DNA of 64,000 nucleotides. Source: Rallus limicola. Taxonomy: Eukaryota; Chordata; Aves; Gruiformes; Rallidae. Made by a program: the position numbers and the translations under genes. Position 1 is the first letter of the stretch, and each line of letters starts with the position of its first letter. Below, one piece after another: positions 1-13,033 of this stretch. Below the pieces are notes generated by a model. The model was not told the DNA's origin, did no database searches, and worked only from the letters and a program-made list of their open reading frames with translations. The stretch covers positions 53,445,762 to 53,509,761 of the forward strand of contig JAKCOZ010000005.1 of NCBI GenBank assembly GCA_022605955.1. Direction: 5' to 3'.

Positions 1-2718
1 TGGAAAGACACTAGCGCAAATTATTAAACAAGCCATTTATAAACACCAGGAGAACAATACAGTGATTAAAAAAAGCTAGAGTGGGTGCGTCAGAACACAC
101 TGTACCAATGCCAAACTCATTTCCCTCTTTGACAGGATAACTGGGAAAGGGTAGGTTGTGCATGTTGGATGCCTTGATTTCAGTCATAAGACACTGGGAA
201 AACATGGTTTCTAGGAGCACCTGGCTGCAAAACCATGTCCCAACAAGTTGCCCTCAGACTAACAGCGCATCTTGCCACTGGGCTCCTAAAGCAGTTCTTC
301 CTGCTCAATTGTATTCAGTATTTCCATTAATCATGTTAAGGATGGAAAGCAAAACTTCAGGAATATGCAGGCAGGCTCAATTAAGAAGGCTGTACTCACC
401 AAGAAGGTGCCAAGTGTGATGCCTAGTCAAGCAGGGGTCACAGACACACCAGAACCTGCTGTGACCACACAGGAGCAGGAAACGTGATGTAGATAGGGAA
501 GGTGATGCTCTCCACAACTCTGCTTACAGAGCTATGCCAGACCAATGGTGCATCACCAACTACATACCCCTATAAATCTACCTTCCATATGGAAAGATCT
601 AATTTAGGGTTAGCTGTCAACCTAACCTAGTTTGAGGTTAATTACTGACCTAATCTGCCTTTAACTAGCTTCTCTGGCACCCTCTGTAAAGGAAACTGCT
701 ACTGAAAATAAAAATAAAAATCCCCAAGATCTCTAACACTGGCTGTCACTAGGATCTTATTTAGTTCAGACAATATGTCCACAGCTCTGTCCCATGCTGA
801 CATGGGACATGTTTATTTCAGAAAAGTCACCAATAAATACATGACTGTATGTTTAAAGAAAGCAACAACAGCTGGCAACATTGACAAGTAAGCTCTGTTT
901 TCCTGTTATTTACTGTTGTACAGAGGTATTGATAAGAGAGCTAGAGGGAAGACACACATTTCTCTCCATCTGCTTTATTATACCACTGTAAGGCACAGCA
1001 TGAAAGGTCTCCATAGAGTCAAGTGGAGAAAATAATAACTAGGTTTGATATAAGGAAGAAATTTAACTCACACTTCTTCCATCCCACACTGATCCCACCA
1101 TACCTTTCAGAAAGGTGATGTCATGTGGAAAGCCTCTGCCAGACTTTTTTTCTACTCCTTATCTGAGCCACAGGACAATGTGATCCATTCCCATGGTGCC
1201 TGCCTCAAGGCTTCCAGATTCCCCTCCTATTTTAGGGATTTACTAAAAAACCCCAAAATAAACCCCTCAGTCAGATGATGCAGTCCATGGGAAGTCCATG
1301 GCAATGGGTACCAGAACATTTGTTTCCTCTCCAGGGAAGCTTGTCCTAATCTGCTAAAACTCAAAGCAGTTCAAATCTCAGTTAAAATACTTCATTAGCA
1401 TGTGGGTGGAGAAGGCTCATCAGCAAGGGCTGAAATGGATTCCTCAGACAAGATGGTGGAGCAGCGCCATAAGTAATCCACCTCTGAGTCCCTTCTCCAT
1501 CCAGTGTCCCCATGAGTGACATGGGCCTGGATTCAGAGGTAAGGGACGAAAAGCTCAGCACAGCCTTAAACTCCAGTGATTTTCTGCAAGGGTCCTCTGG
1601 GAAGTTTATCTGTTGGGGGAAACAACAGTAGCATGAGCTGGGATTCCTGCCCCAGCCCCAAGTGCAGGACAGGAGGACTCAGCCTCTGGGTCTCTCCTGT
1701 GTGCATCTAGCTGGAGGGAAGGATGCCCAAGCTGTCCTGCAAATAATAAGCCTCAGTGAGCACTTCTGATGCAGTTTTACTCTTTGAAAATGAAAGCTGG
1801 AAAGTATAATTAAATTTCCATTCACAGAAAGAAAACCCCTCATTTCACAGTGAGAGAATAATAAAACTACAACAAAGCACTGGAAACCATGATGAGAGAT
1901 GACCTAGCACTAAGGCAGGGAACCATCCGTGGTTGCACTGGGGCTGCTCTTTGCTGTCTTTCATGACCCGCTCTAAGAGGGGAGTATCAAAAGCAACCCA
2001 AATGCTTTCCCAAAAAGAACCACTCCCCATTTAACAGTCCTGCAGGCTGTGTTTACATCAGTAGTCTCAGGAAGGTACTAGAATCCCTTGTGTTAATACT
2101 ACAACCACATTTTTGCTGCATATATATTTTTCCCGTGTTCCTGATAACACCTTAGGGCACTGGTATGGGAAGAATTCGAACAACTCTCTTTGCCTTCACT
2201 ACTTACTCCCCTAGCTCCTGTATTCAAATTTAAACAAGTCGGTACCAGCTTTGCCTAACACTCATATTCATTTTAATTTCATGTTCTTCCCTTGGCCAAT
2301 GTCACATTGTTTGTAGAAAGAATTAACCACAGCCAGGCCAAACAAGCTGCAGAGCAATGAAGATGTTTCTGTTCCTGTCACATTCCAAACTTGCTCTTGC
2401 TTACCACAAAACCCACAGCAGGAGGATTACAAGGGAAAGAAAAATTAGGCAGCCACTGTCCAATCATTTGTAAGAATTGTTTCCTATCATCAGTTCAGCT
2501 TCTTGCACTCACCATATTTTGACTAAGAGTGTATTTAAAACAAAGGGAGTTCTCCAGAAATCTTCCTCTCTGCTTTCATCCCAGCTAGATAATCTACAGC
2601 AAAGGGAGCAACCACTTTCCCCCTTTTCTGGCATGGGAAAAATGCAAAATGCATCACTCACGAAGGGCTGTTAGAACACCCTGTTTAGGCTACTGCTGCA
2701 TTAAAAGTCTCTTAATGA

Positions 2719-2732
2719 CCACTAGATGGGGA
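2719..2732 (+). promoter_or_regulatory. CTCF-like site (weak)
   Basis: CCACTAGATGGGGA agrees with the CTCF core CCASYAGRKGGCRS at 12 of 14 positions. Single motif matches of this kind are common by chance; it is intergenic, about 14.7 kb before the RHOJ start codon. Confidence 0.22.
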
Positions 2733-5700
2733 GAGAAACTTGCTGTCCCTCTGTCCCTGAAAAACGCATAAACTGCACAGTGCGTTCTCACTCCAATCCC
2801 ACAGCTGTTAACCTGAACTTTTCCTTCCATCAGCTGCAGAGGAGTGAAGGCCATAATCTAGATGTCACCAGAAAACCTTCAGTGTGATCTGCAAGTTTAA
2901 CATACAGTCTGTGGCTTTTCTGAGCTCTGTTGCAATCCTTGAAATACTGGATCTTAATTTTGTTGATGGTGCAGGAGTAAGTTTAATATTATGCATGGGA
3001 AATGTTGGACCAAAGTCATTTTTAGGGCTAAATTCCTTACTGAGAGATTTATCTGGTAGAGGGATTTGGGATATTGTTAGTTTCTTTGGTCATTAAATAG
3101 AAGCTAGTGCAAGAAAAAATTGAGTTTGCAACTTGAGAGTCCCAGAAGGATCATATTCAGAAAGTTTAAGAAAAATGAAGAGACAAGACATGAATTATCT
3201 TTCCGCTTATCTAAGAGATGCTAGCATTACCTATTTCCAAAGATTTGTTCATCTAAGCTCTCACTAGATAAGTACTTACAAGGGTATCTGGGGTCTTTGG
3301 AGGGGTGGATCATCCTAAGGAGGTATCAGTCATTCTCCATTGGCAGCACCACAGACAAACCCCCAAGTCAGGCAGTTTTATGAATTGCATCCCACTAGTT
3401 GGCATGAATCTGGGCCTATGTGCATACATGCTGCCACTGCAGAGCACCATGGTCCCTAGCAATGTTAGCTTGAGGCAGCAACACAGGCTTCGAATTTTCC
3501 CATGAAGATAGGTAATTCATGCAGTGAGATGATGACGATGCTCTGCACCACAGTGGTCAGTCTCTACTCACACCCAGGTGGTTAGTTTAAAGCAAGACTG
3601 GATCTCTCTCTACCACCCTGCATTGCAGACATGGCTGCAGCATAAACATGTCCTCAGAAACCCGAGCTCCTGGTATTTACTTTAGAGACAGAACCAGGCG
3701 TTCTCCTTCTCACTTGCAGTCTTAGCTGAGAACTACAACAGCGCCCACAAACAAGTGTGATTACTATAAAAACTCTATCAGCCTCTTCGTCACCTTTCAG
3801 TAACGAATACCTTGAAAGCACTTGGCTCCAGTTACTGTAAGTTTCTCACTTCATGCCTGGTAGTAAACAACATCATCCTTCAAACAAGATGTGAAGGTTG
3901 CCATGGAACTTCCAAATCTTTTTTGATCCAGAATTTAATGTTTCATCTATAACGTCTTGATGAGGATATTCTGTGTGGTCTTTTCCCTCTGCATTCCCTG
4001 ATAGAGGGATCATTACCTATAACCAAATAAGAGATGTACTTGGCAGCTATCGCACTCATCTGCCAAGTTCAGCGTAATGTACTTCCAAGTGGAACATCTG
4101 GCTCTGTAATTCTGCTCCTTGGCAATGAGGCTGTTGTCTATATGGCTGGCCACCCCTCTCTGCTGGCAGCTGTGCAACTGCATCAGGGTATGATTTGGAC
4201 ACAGATTGCTGCTTTATGATGCCTGGGTCTTCTTTGTGTCCATCTTCATACAAAACTTACCTATATTTAGGAATGATTTTGCTTTGCAAATGAGTGCAAG
4301 GAGCAGTCCCTCAAGTTACACCTCCCTGCAAATGGAAGCAGCCAGGGAGGGACAGCAGCATGGGCCTATTTACCTGCTCACCAGGGTTAGCAGCAGATGT
4401 TAGTGAGGTGGCAACCACTGTAAGACCACTCAAAGTTAGCAGGCACACACAACACACATGTTGTCCCCCCAGGGTGTGAGAGAGAAAGGCCCTCCTATCC
4501 CAACTGCAGGCCATTTTATAGAAGCTTCACCAAGATCTTAAGTGGATCTGAGACAGAAACTGATAAGTTTTCAAGACTATTTAAATAAAAGATTTATCAG
4601 TTCAACAGTAATAATAATACAGGATGCAGATTTGGGGCAACCACCATTAAATCTTCACAGGGGAAAGGCAGCATTACCAACTACACTGCTTCTTAAACAC
4701 ACTGCCCACTGGCACGGTGTCATCTAATCGCCCAATGCATCCAAAGCTTTGAAGAAACCAGCCAGGTTTTATTCAAGACTCAGAAAATAAACACCATGGA
4801 GCAATGGCCTGAGGCTAAAAAAAAAGTCAGTTTAATTTATGCCAGAGGAGAAAATCCTAGGCAGAAGCAGAAAGGTGTGAGCCAAGAACAGGTGAAAATA
4901 TGGGTAGTACAATGAATACCTTAAAGCCACCATCAGCAGGTGGGTGGGAGAAATGAGCCTTGCATGGGATGCATGAAACTAATTGCCTAACTATCTACAG
5001 TATCCACTGTTGGATGAGCTACTAGACAGCACAGAAGGATGCTTTCATGCTGAATAACACCCCCTTCTACAGCAAAGGGAAAACAGATGAAGGAGGTGTT
5101 CGCAAACTGGGAAACAACAAGAGAAAAGACAGAAGAGGCAGTAAGTTACTGAGGAGTGAAGAATCAATATGAGAAGGGCGGCATCCTTCTTTATAGCAAC
5201 CAGATTGTGACTGGAATTTGGGGTAATGACTCCTTATGAATGAAGTATCTTCTGAGAAAGCATTTCAGGTTTGTCAAGGACAGGATGAAAGGATATCCCC
5301 CCATACAAATAGAGCATACACTGGGTGACTACTGCCATCCAATTGCATTAGGATAAAGGACCCAGAGGCAAAACACCACAGAAAACCAAAAGTTTGAGCC
5401 TACCAATAAGAGCAATACCCAAACTTGCATATACTGTGGTCATCATCACAGTGTCTGGTCAAAAAATGAAGGACAACTTGAGGTGTCCAAGCACTAATAT
5501 GCAACAGTGTTACAGTGGGAGCAAAGAGATCATAAGAGCACTGAAAACAGTTTTTCATCAAAACAATGAAAAAGCTTATTTCAGAAGATGGAAAAAAATT
5601 TTCCATCAGCTAATGAATGAAGCATCCCTTCATTTTACATTAGTTTACAGGTGACAAAGAGGTGTCCCCTCAGGAACAGTGACATTAGAGCCATTAAAAG

Positions 5701-8079
5701 TCTCCTGCCTGCCTGCTCCCCAGAGGGTAGGAGGTTTGATAGATGACAATAACAGAGCTCAGTAGCTCAAGGTGACACAAATACTGCTTTTAAATTGTAA
5801 TGTTGCTACTTTAATTCTCCATGTTTTTTCCATCAAACAGTTGGAGCATTCCCCAGGATTCAAACCGCAGTTGGCCTCTGACGCTCAGTATAACCTTTTG
5901 AGCAGATAAACCCACCATTTTCTGTCAGGTACAGCTGAATGTTTGTTACAGCTCCCTGGTGAGTCGCTATGAAAACTAGTGTCAAATTAATAAAAGCCTT
6001 AGCAAAAACCGTGAAAGGGTCAGACACTGCTCCATGTTTGGGACTGCTAATTACAGAGCGGCAGGAGAGGCTGGGATATCACCTGCTGGCACTCTGCTCA
6101 ATGGTACTCTTAAACCAAAAAATGCCTTCGCAGCTGGATGCAGAGGTCAGCTGCCTGAAGAGATGGAGAAGACGAAGCAAATAGCTTGTTAGGGTTTGAA
6201 AGCCCAAGTTCCCCCCCCTTGCCTCATAAAAACAAAGCTGTTTGTATGCATAGTGGGAAAGAACAGCTGTGAGCAGCTGCCTATTGCAAGAGGTAACCTT
6301 ACAGTTACATGAAGTTGCTTGCCCGATCAGATCCATCCTGCTCAGACATAAATGTAGTTTCCACACTCTGGAAGCCAGGAGAAGAGGTATGATGTGGCTG
6401 TGCACCTGAACAGTTCTCATAGCTATATTGCCATATCCTCTGGGGTTTCAAGATCACATTGAATCCACTCTTCTCAAAACCCCAAACTTGCAAATCTGTT
6501 GGTTCCCAAACTGATTTGTGTTGGCTGGAAGCCAAGGGACTTGCAAGCTATGGAAATTCAGTCACAGGGAAGTGTCCAGACTTTGACTTTTCCCCCTGGG
6601 GCAAAAAGGCTGCAGCTGGTATGAACTATGTGATGCGGCACCTTCAAATCCAAATTCAAGCCCAGCCAACAGGGATGGTCTCATCAGGGACAGTCTGAAC
6701 AGGGACAGGCAATGATGGGGGAAAAGAGCTGAAGTAGGGCAAGGCTCCTATGTCATCTGATTTTCAGTGCTTATGTCTACACAGTTTTTGATACAGCTGG
6801 GTTGGGAGAAGGAATATACTTTCCAAGTGATGCTTCCAAGAAAACATCTTTGCTGTTACAGAGAGACTTGGAGGAGTCCCAGCCTGATCCCGTGGGTTGT
6901 GTGTCCTGCAGCTAGGTGGCACCTGGGCAACAGTTTCAATATCTTACCCTCAGTCCTCTGCAAATACCAACAGCATGACAGGTCCCACAGCAGGAAGGTC
7001 CTATAAACAGCTAGTCTGGCCCCAGTCTTGCATTCAGAGCAACCTGCTGTAGGCATGGCATGTGAGTGGAAGGCATTTAGCTTTGCAGGAGATAACCACT
7101 GATTCATGGGTCAAGGGCATGGGGTGCTATTTCTAGCAACACCACTGCCTCACACATCAGCTGGACGACCCTTTCCCTCCTAGATCCCTTACTGTCACTT
7201 GCACCTTTAGACTACAGATGCTGTGAGGCTGAGTCTGCTGAGTGCCCCTGTACCTTTGTACAAGGACTAATGTGACAGGGACACGTTTCCACTGGGATCT
7301 TCAATCAGTGCTGCCGAATGCAAGTCCTGCATGTCAGCGCAGAGCAATTGGTGCAGGAGCCACAAAATAAAGGAGGGCAATTAAATTATTGCACAAGCCT
7401 TGAAGGAGGACATAAACCAGACCTTTTGCTGGGATTAAAAATAAAATGTTTGTTAACTTTTTCCTTGTTTCCACAAGCACACGCTCACCCCAGTTCCATC
7501 AAAAGCAAGGCAGGCGCTGACATGGGTGAGTGCTGAAAGGCTGTTGCTCTGCTATTCGCGGCGTGACAAGTCGCAGAAAGATCTGTCACATGAACCCACT
7601 CTTGTATGATTTCCCAGTAGACTGTTTTCCAATCCCCCTTACCTCAGTGCAAATTTGGAAAAGGAATAACTGAACCTCATCAAAAAAATAGGGAAATATG
7701 ATAGGGACAGATTTTCTGAGGAGCTTGGCAGCTCCTTCTCTGGCAAAACATATAAAGTAAGTTTACTCTTTCTTTTGTTTTGTTGGGTTGGTTTTTTTTT
7801 TTGTTTCACCAATAATCAAAAACATGTCCAAAGATGGTCTACATGAAATTTAAAGAGTTATTGAGGTGTGTGGTGGAAATCTGAGCTGCACTTCCAACCT
7901 GGTAAAAAAAGAATCAACAGTGCTCAAGCACCCAAGAAAAAGGAGGAAGTATTATAAACACCGTGCCACTATTATTACTTTAACTGGTGATTTTTATCTT
8001 ATTTCTCCAGTAACTAACACAGCAAACTTTCTCAATGGCCATTTTGAAAGAGGGTGAAAATGATCCACAGCAAGAATTT

Positions 8080-8096
8080 AAAAAAAAAAAAAAAAA
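8080..8096. repeat. Poly-A run (17 A)
   Basis: A homopolymer in intergenic DNA. No adjacent retroposed gene or SINE body was recognised. Confidence 0.8.
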
Positions 8097-9467
8097 TCAC
8101 TGGAGCATTTAAAACAGTATAATGGTAACAGGCTGAAATGCATCATCTTATTCCTGATATTTATTTGCCACCCAAGGAGAGGACTGTCACCTGTGACAGA
8201 GGGAAAGATGTGACATCTTCCAGGATTCCAGTGCTTTTCTCAAATAGGGCTGAGATATGGCTGATAGACCTGCAGAAAAGACAGAAAGGATTGAAATGCT
8301 TTTGGAAGCTATTGGATTTATTTGCTATTTTATACCTAAACAACACCTGCCAGCTGGGGCTCTCTGCTCAGATGATGATGGTGAAGAAGGCTTCAGGGCT
8401 CAGGACTATATGTGGGAGTTTGGCTGTACTTCACCATCATCACAAGCTCTGTGGCCAGGGCATTAAAGATGAACTGCTCTGGATGGTATGATTACAGAGT
8501 GGTTCCTGCAGCAGTGTGCTCTCAGGCTGCAGGGATGCCTGAGTTGAAGAAGTCAGCCTGTGACAAAAGGAAGGCATCACAGCTGGGTCCACTGACAAAA
8601 GCCAGAGCAACATATGGTCACAGGGCTTAGATGAGCACAGCAAGCCCAGGGCTTTGGGAAAAGCTTTTCCAAGAAAGTCCTGCTGGGTGATGCCTACTGG
8701 GATCAGGCTGCATTTCCAGATCACCTGCATTAGTTACAGCACATAAATAGGGGATGTTCAGCTCTTGTCACTGATGAGAAAAGTCCATCAAAGAATGTTG
8801 AAGTTTAAATTACAGATGCTTATCAGCTGCCTGCTGTTTTCAAATTACTTCCTCTAATGTTTTGCTTCACATGTTAAATAAACCCACTTGTCTTCAGATG
8901 TCTGTTCATCTCCATACTGTATTGATCTTCTCTGGTGAGGGTGCACAGAGGCCTCCACCCAAAGGCCACTTCCACAGGAGAGAAGTTATGTGCTTGTCTG
9001 CATACTGGAAAATGGGGAGTTCATCCCAACACAAGCCAAATAATCAGGTCTGATGACTGCAGGGTGCATATCAGAACACTAAGGAGGAGATTGACTCCTA
9101 GACATTTGTTCTAACAACCACCTGTATCTGACTACTACCAAATATGTCCTGAATACAGAAAAGAAATGATGTTGAGTCAAGCTCAGATAAGAACAGTTCA
9201 CTGGGAACTGATCCCCGTATTATTCACTGTGGTTGTAGTCTACATCACACTTGGATCAGACAGAAACAATGGTACTCATGAGATCCTAATGACAGAAAAG
9301 TCATGATTTCCTTTGTGACTAGAGGCTTCTGTACAAGTTGTTGAAATATGCTGCAGTGAAGGTCCTCAGAGGTACATATGGGAAGAGGCATACAGAGTAC
9401 ATACGCATGGCACTTCACTGTACACCGGGACAGACGAAAAGGTCAAGCTGTGTAGTGCATCTGACCA

Positions 9468-9635
9468 CAGAATCATGGAGTACCTGAGGTTGGCAGGGAC
9501 TTCTGGAGGCAGTCTTGTCCAACTCTCCTACTCAAGCAGGGCTTCCTAGAGCCAGCTGTCCAAGACTATGATCACGACTCTTGAATACCTCAAAGGATGG
9601 ACACTCCACAACCTCTCTGTGCCACACACATGCTC
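9468..9635 (-). repeat. CR1 LINE 3'-end fragment (minus)
   Basis: It begins CAGAATCATGGAG and continues with the reverse complement of the CR1 3' region: a GGTTGG-like stretch, a TCCAACTC-like stretch, then GGATGGACACTCCACAACCTCTCTG. This matches the conserved 'dead-on-arrival' CR1 tail in inverted orientation. It is diverged, and the far boundary is blurred. 5' truncation is typical of CR1. Confidence 0.8.
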
Positions 9636-12600
9636 TGACCTCTCCTTTCCCCTGTGGTTAGCTGACAAAAAGTCCTTTCCATTTACTGTGGCTGCAGAAA
9701 TTACTTGTGAGTAGCAAATCAAGATATTGACTATGTTTACAACTCTATCCCCTCTCCTTCTATTGCATGTTCAGGTACTTGGATAACCTAAGGCATTACC
9801 TCAATGTTCTAACCTTGGGCCTCATCCAATTTTGGGCATACATTTCAGCAACCTAGGTAGAGTGCCCACATTTCTCCCTTGTTTTACCTCCACACCCAGA
9901 CACCTTTAAAGCCAGAGGGTGATTTGGCAATGAAAATAAAACCTCCAATTGCTACAAAAGGAGGAAAGTAACCTGCTTCTGCCAGCACTCTTTCCATAAC
10001 TCTGTCACTGGTGAAGAGCCAAGACATCCCAATAGCAAGTTGGGGGAGTTCAACAAGCAGAAAACCATCAGGATGGAAAAAAAAATAATAGAAGACTTTG
10101 GTACACATTTTCTCCTTTCACAAGGTCACTATGAGGTTAGACCTAACTCAGTGCCAAGTTAGCCAGTTGGTTTAGCTTTGTTATGGACCTACCACACCCT
10201 TCAAACACTGCAGGAACTGGTCCCTGCCCTGAAAGTTAGGAGAATAAAAGCACAGAAAAGAAGCACTACTCATTCCCACTTTACATTTGAGATAAGGGCA
10301 TTTTCCAAATGACCTACTCCACTTGTGGAAGTCTGAGCAGCAGGTTTGGAAAGAGTGTTTCTGGTCCTCGTTGCAGTGCCTTTGCCACAAGGCTTTGCTG
10401 AGAATAGGATCAGCGAGGAGACATAGCAGAAAAAGCACCACCCTTCACAATCTTGACATCCCTTTGCTTTCCACCTTGGTCCTCCTCCCATCTCTCTGCT
10501 CCTGGAATGTGGAGGCAGTGCCAGCCTTCTGCTTATTTTTGAGCAGAGGCAGAAAGATCACATGAAGCACGTTCCCTCCCTGGAAGCAGCCCTCTCCCTT
10601 CATTCCAAGAAAATAAAACCTCTGCATGAATGTTTTATGAATCAGCTGCATGTTCGTTTCAACGATAAAGCCAGCTTGACAATTTGGCCTGAAAAGGGGA
10701 AGCTGAAAACCTACAGATTCCAACTGGCATGTTTCTAGACATGAACTTTTTCCCTCCATTGGAGACATTACATTTGGTCACATCTAACTTGGGGAAGTTT
10801 CTCTGCTTTTAAAGAAACTGCAGATTACATCCCTTTTTGTTCAGAGGTGAGCAAAATAAATTTGTTCCTTTAATGACTTCACTGAGTGGATACATGTACG
10901 GTGCTAATTGGTCACAATTTAGATGCCCTCAGTGCAGCCTGATTTCCTGATTGCAGCCCTTTTACCTTCCCAGCAGTCCACCATCTGCAGAGGCAAATGT
11001 CATTTCAAGATGCAGAAGAGGCATAGATCAGGTTCCCCCTTGTTTAACCTCCTGCTGTAGTGCTCATCCTACAATAAATGTGATTTAGAAAAAAATCCTC
11101 TATGGAAAACACTGCAGGTAGGGAGGAAGAAATTGCCTAAAGTGGTATTTTTTTCCTGCTATGCTAATCCCAGGCCGAACACTTACCTAAGTCCACTTCT
11201 CTCCCCTGTCACGGGGAAAGGGGTAAACAGCTTTTGTCAGACATCAGCTCTGAGGGGAAAAGGGAAGACAGAGGGGAAAGAAAGGAGAAAAAGCATATAA
11301 CGAGACAGCCATGCAAGAACAAAACCAGAAAGAAAAGAAGACAAAGGCTACAGACAGCAATTTTCTGGAAGGAAATGAGAACCCTGATGCAAACTGAAGG
11401 ATGCACCAGACTACGTGCCAGGTGCAAATATTCAATCATCCAGAGGGAACTTTCACACCTCCAAAGAAAACTTATGTATTTGTATTTGGACTTAAAAGAT
11501 ATGAACAGCACAACTGGAAATACAGACCCTGAACAAGTTCCACCAGCTGTTTGGACAGATAAGTAATATAACATTACCTACACAGCCAGGCATGCAGAAT
11601 GAACTGTAGGGTAACAAGCTAATCACCATCTCTCCTAATTGCAAACAGCCATCCTCACTTACAAACACACAAATGAGCAAGAGGATATTCTGATGGACAA
11701 GACCGGAATCATCCTTTGTTTCATCTTATCTCCCCAAAGTATTTTGTTTTATAAGATCATCTTTCCAAAGGAAAACCTAATGAAACTAATTATATCCATG
11801 GCAGCAGCACGAAACATGGTCAACCATGGTGGTTGGTGATAATGGCAGCACGAGTGATGGCATGTGATGGCACTGAGGAGGCTTGCTGTCACAAGGCTCA
11901 AAGTTGAACCTCAGTACCTGCTTTTCAGCAAGCCATGTCTAAAAAGGTTTCACACAGAGCACTTCCACCCTTCCTGTAGTCACTGTCACCTTATTTTTCC
12001 TCCTTCAGTTGCTGCTTCTGCTTTTCAATATAACAAATTCACTCGAGGTCTTAATGACCACTTCACTGGGGTGGGAGGCTGATGAATGGAAGGAACCCTC
12101 ATTTTTAATTATTCTTAGCACAATGTGGAGGCTCATACAGGAAGCCTAAGAACAAAGAGGAACAACCCCAAGGCTGCTCTATCTAAGACAAAGGACCCAG
12201 GAGGCTCCCCTGAGAATATGGTAACTGTAGGGATGTCTTCAAGTCCAAATTGATTTAATGCTAAGAGCCTGTCTCTTACCATTTTAAAGTCCAGGAAAGG
12301 TCCTGAATCTGATGACCATGGAAACCTAGTTTTGAACAGGACTTTATACAGTTCTGCTACACCCAATCCAATATAGACCCAAACCCTGTCCTAAAAAAAA
12401 CTCAGAAATCTAAACAGATTAGACAAAGGATAAGAAAAAAAATGTGAGAAAATTTGCCTGAAGTCAATTTACAGCTCAGTAGCAGTGCCAAAAATCTTAT
12501 TCCCACATCAATTCTGACAGGCGGAATGAAGGAGGCTGGACAAAGCTGTTTCTAGCAGCAAGAGGTGGAGACAAAAGAGTTTCATGATAGTGCAACTCAC

Positions 12601-12854
12601 CTTCAAAACCTTCCATTCCATGGAACTGCCTCTTATAGGTGAGATTGTAGACACAGATCAGCTCAGTTTAGGTCAAGGGATGACAAAGGAGAGTAAAGCC
12701 TAAGGAAAGGTGAGAGCCAGGCAGCCAGGTCTGGTGAGGAAAACAGTTAATGGACAAAATTCTACTGACCTTCAAGTTTTAAACTCATAAAGAAGAAAAC
12801 TGCATCACAGGAGACACTGGCAAAAAACATGGCAGTGGCCAGGTTGACCAGGAG
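9636..12854. other. Intergenic sequence upstream of RHOJ, part 2
   Basis: No gene was recognised. Overlapping frames near 11209-11574 on both strands are open by composition (a purine-rich strand) and have no homology I can see. A lone TGATTTCCTGA, identical to the promoter-array sequence, occurs at 10940-10950. Confidence 0.55.
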
Positions 12855-13033
12855 AAGAGAAACAAGTTACTCAGAGAGGTGGTAGATACACCATCCCTGG
12901 AAATCTTCAAGGTCAAGTTGGACAGGACTCCAAGCAACTTCACCTAGTTGAAGATACCCCTGCTGAATGCAAGAGGATTGAAATAGGTTACCTTTAAAAG
13001 CCCCTTCCAACCCAAACTGTTCTGAGATTCTAC
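12855..13033 (+). repeat. CR1 LINE 3'-end fragment (plus)
   Basis: It contains AACAAGTTACTCAGAGAGGTGG, a CCATCCCTGGAAATCTTCAAGG-like stretch, CACCTAGTTGAAGATACCCCTG and CCCCTTCCAACCCAAACTGTTCTG, in the order of the CR1 3'UTR, ending at ATTCTAC. It is about 180 bp, 5'-truncated and moderately diverged. Confidence 0.9.

Larger units (their letters stand above)
1..9467. other. Intergenic sequence upstream of RHOJ, part 1
   Basis: No exon, RNA gene or clear interspersed repeat was recognised. Reading frames are short (longest 117 codons, near 8138) and show no motif, consistent with chance. It holds a poly-A run at 8080-8096, short T and A runs near 7790, and a CTCF-like match at 2719. In mammals the neighbour on this side is KCNH5, but no KCNH5 exon was seen. 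Confidence 0.6.

Noticed and set aside
8080..8096. Poly-A run as the tail of a processed pseudogene
   Set aside because: No gene-like body or target-site duplication could be recognised upstream or downstream.
11209..11574. Overlapping frames on both strands (110 and 121 codons)
   Set aside because: Purine-rich strand keeps stops rare; sequences are low-complexity Lys/Arg or Leu/Phe/Ser rich without homology.
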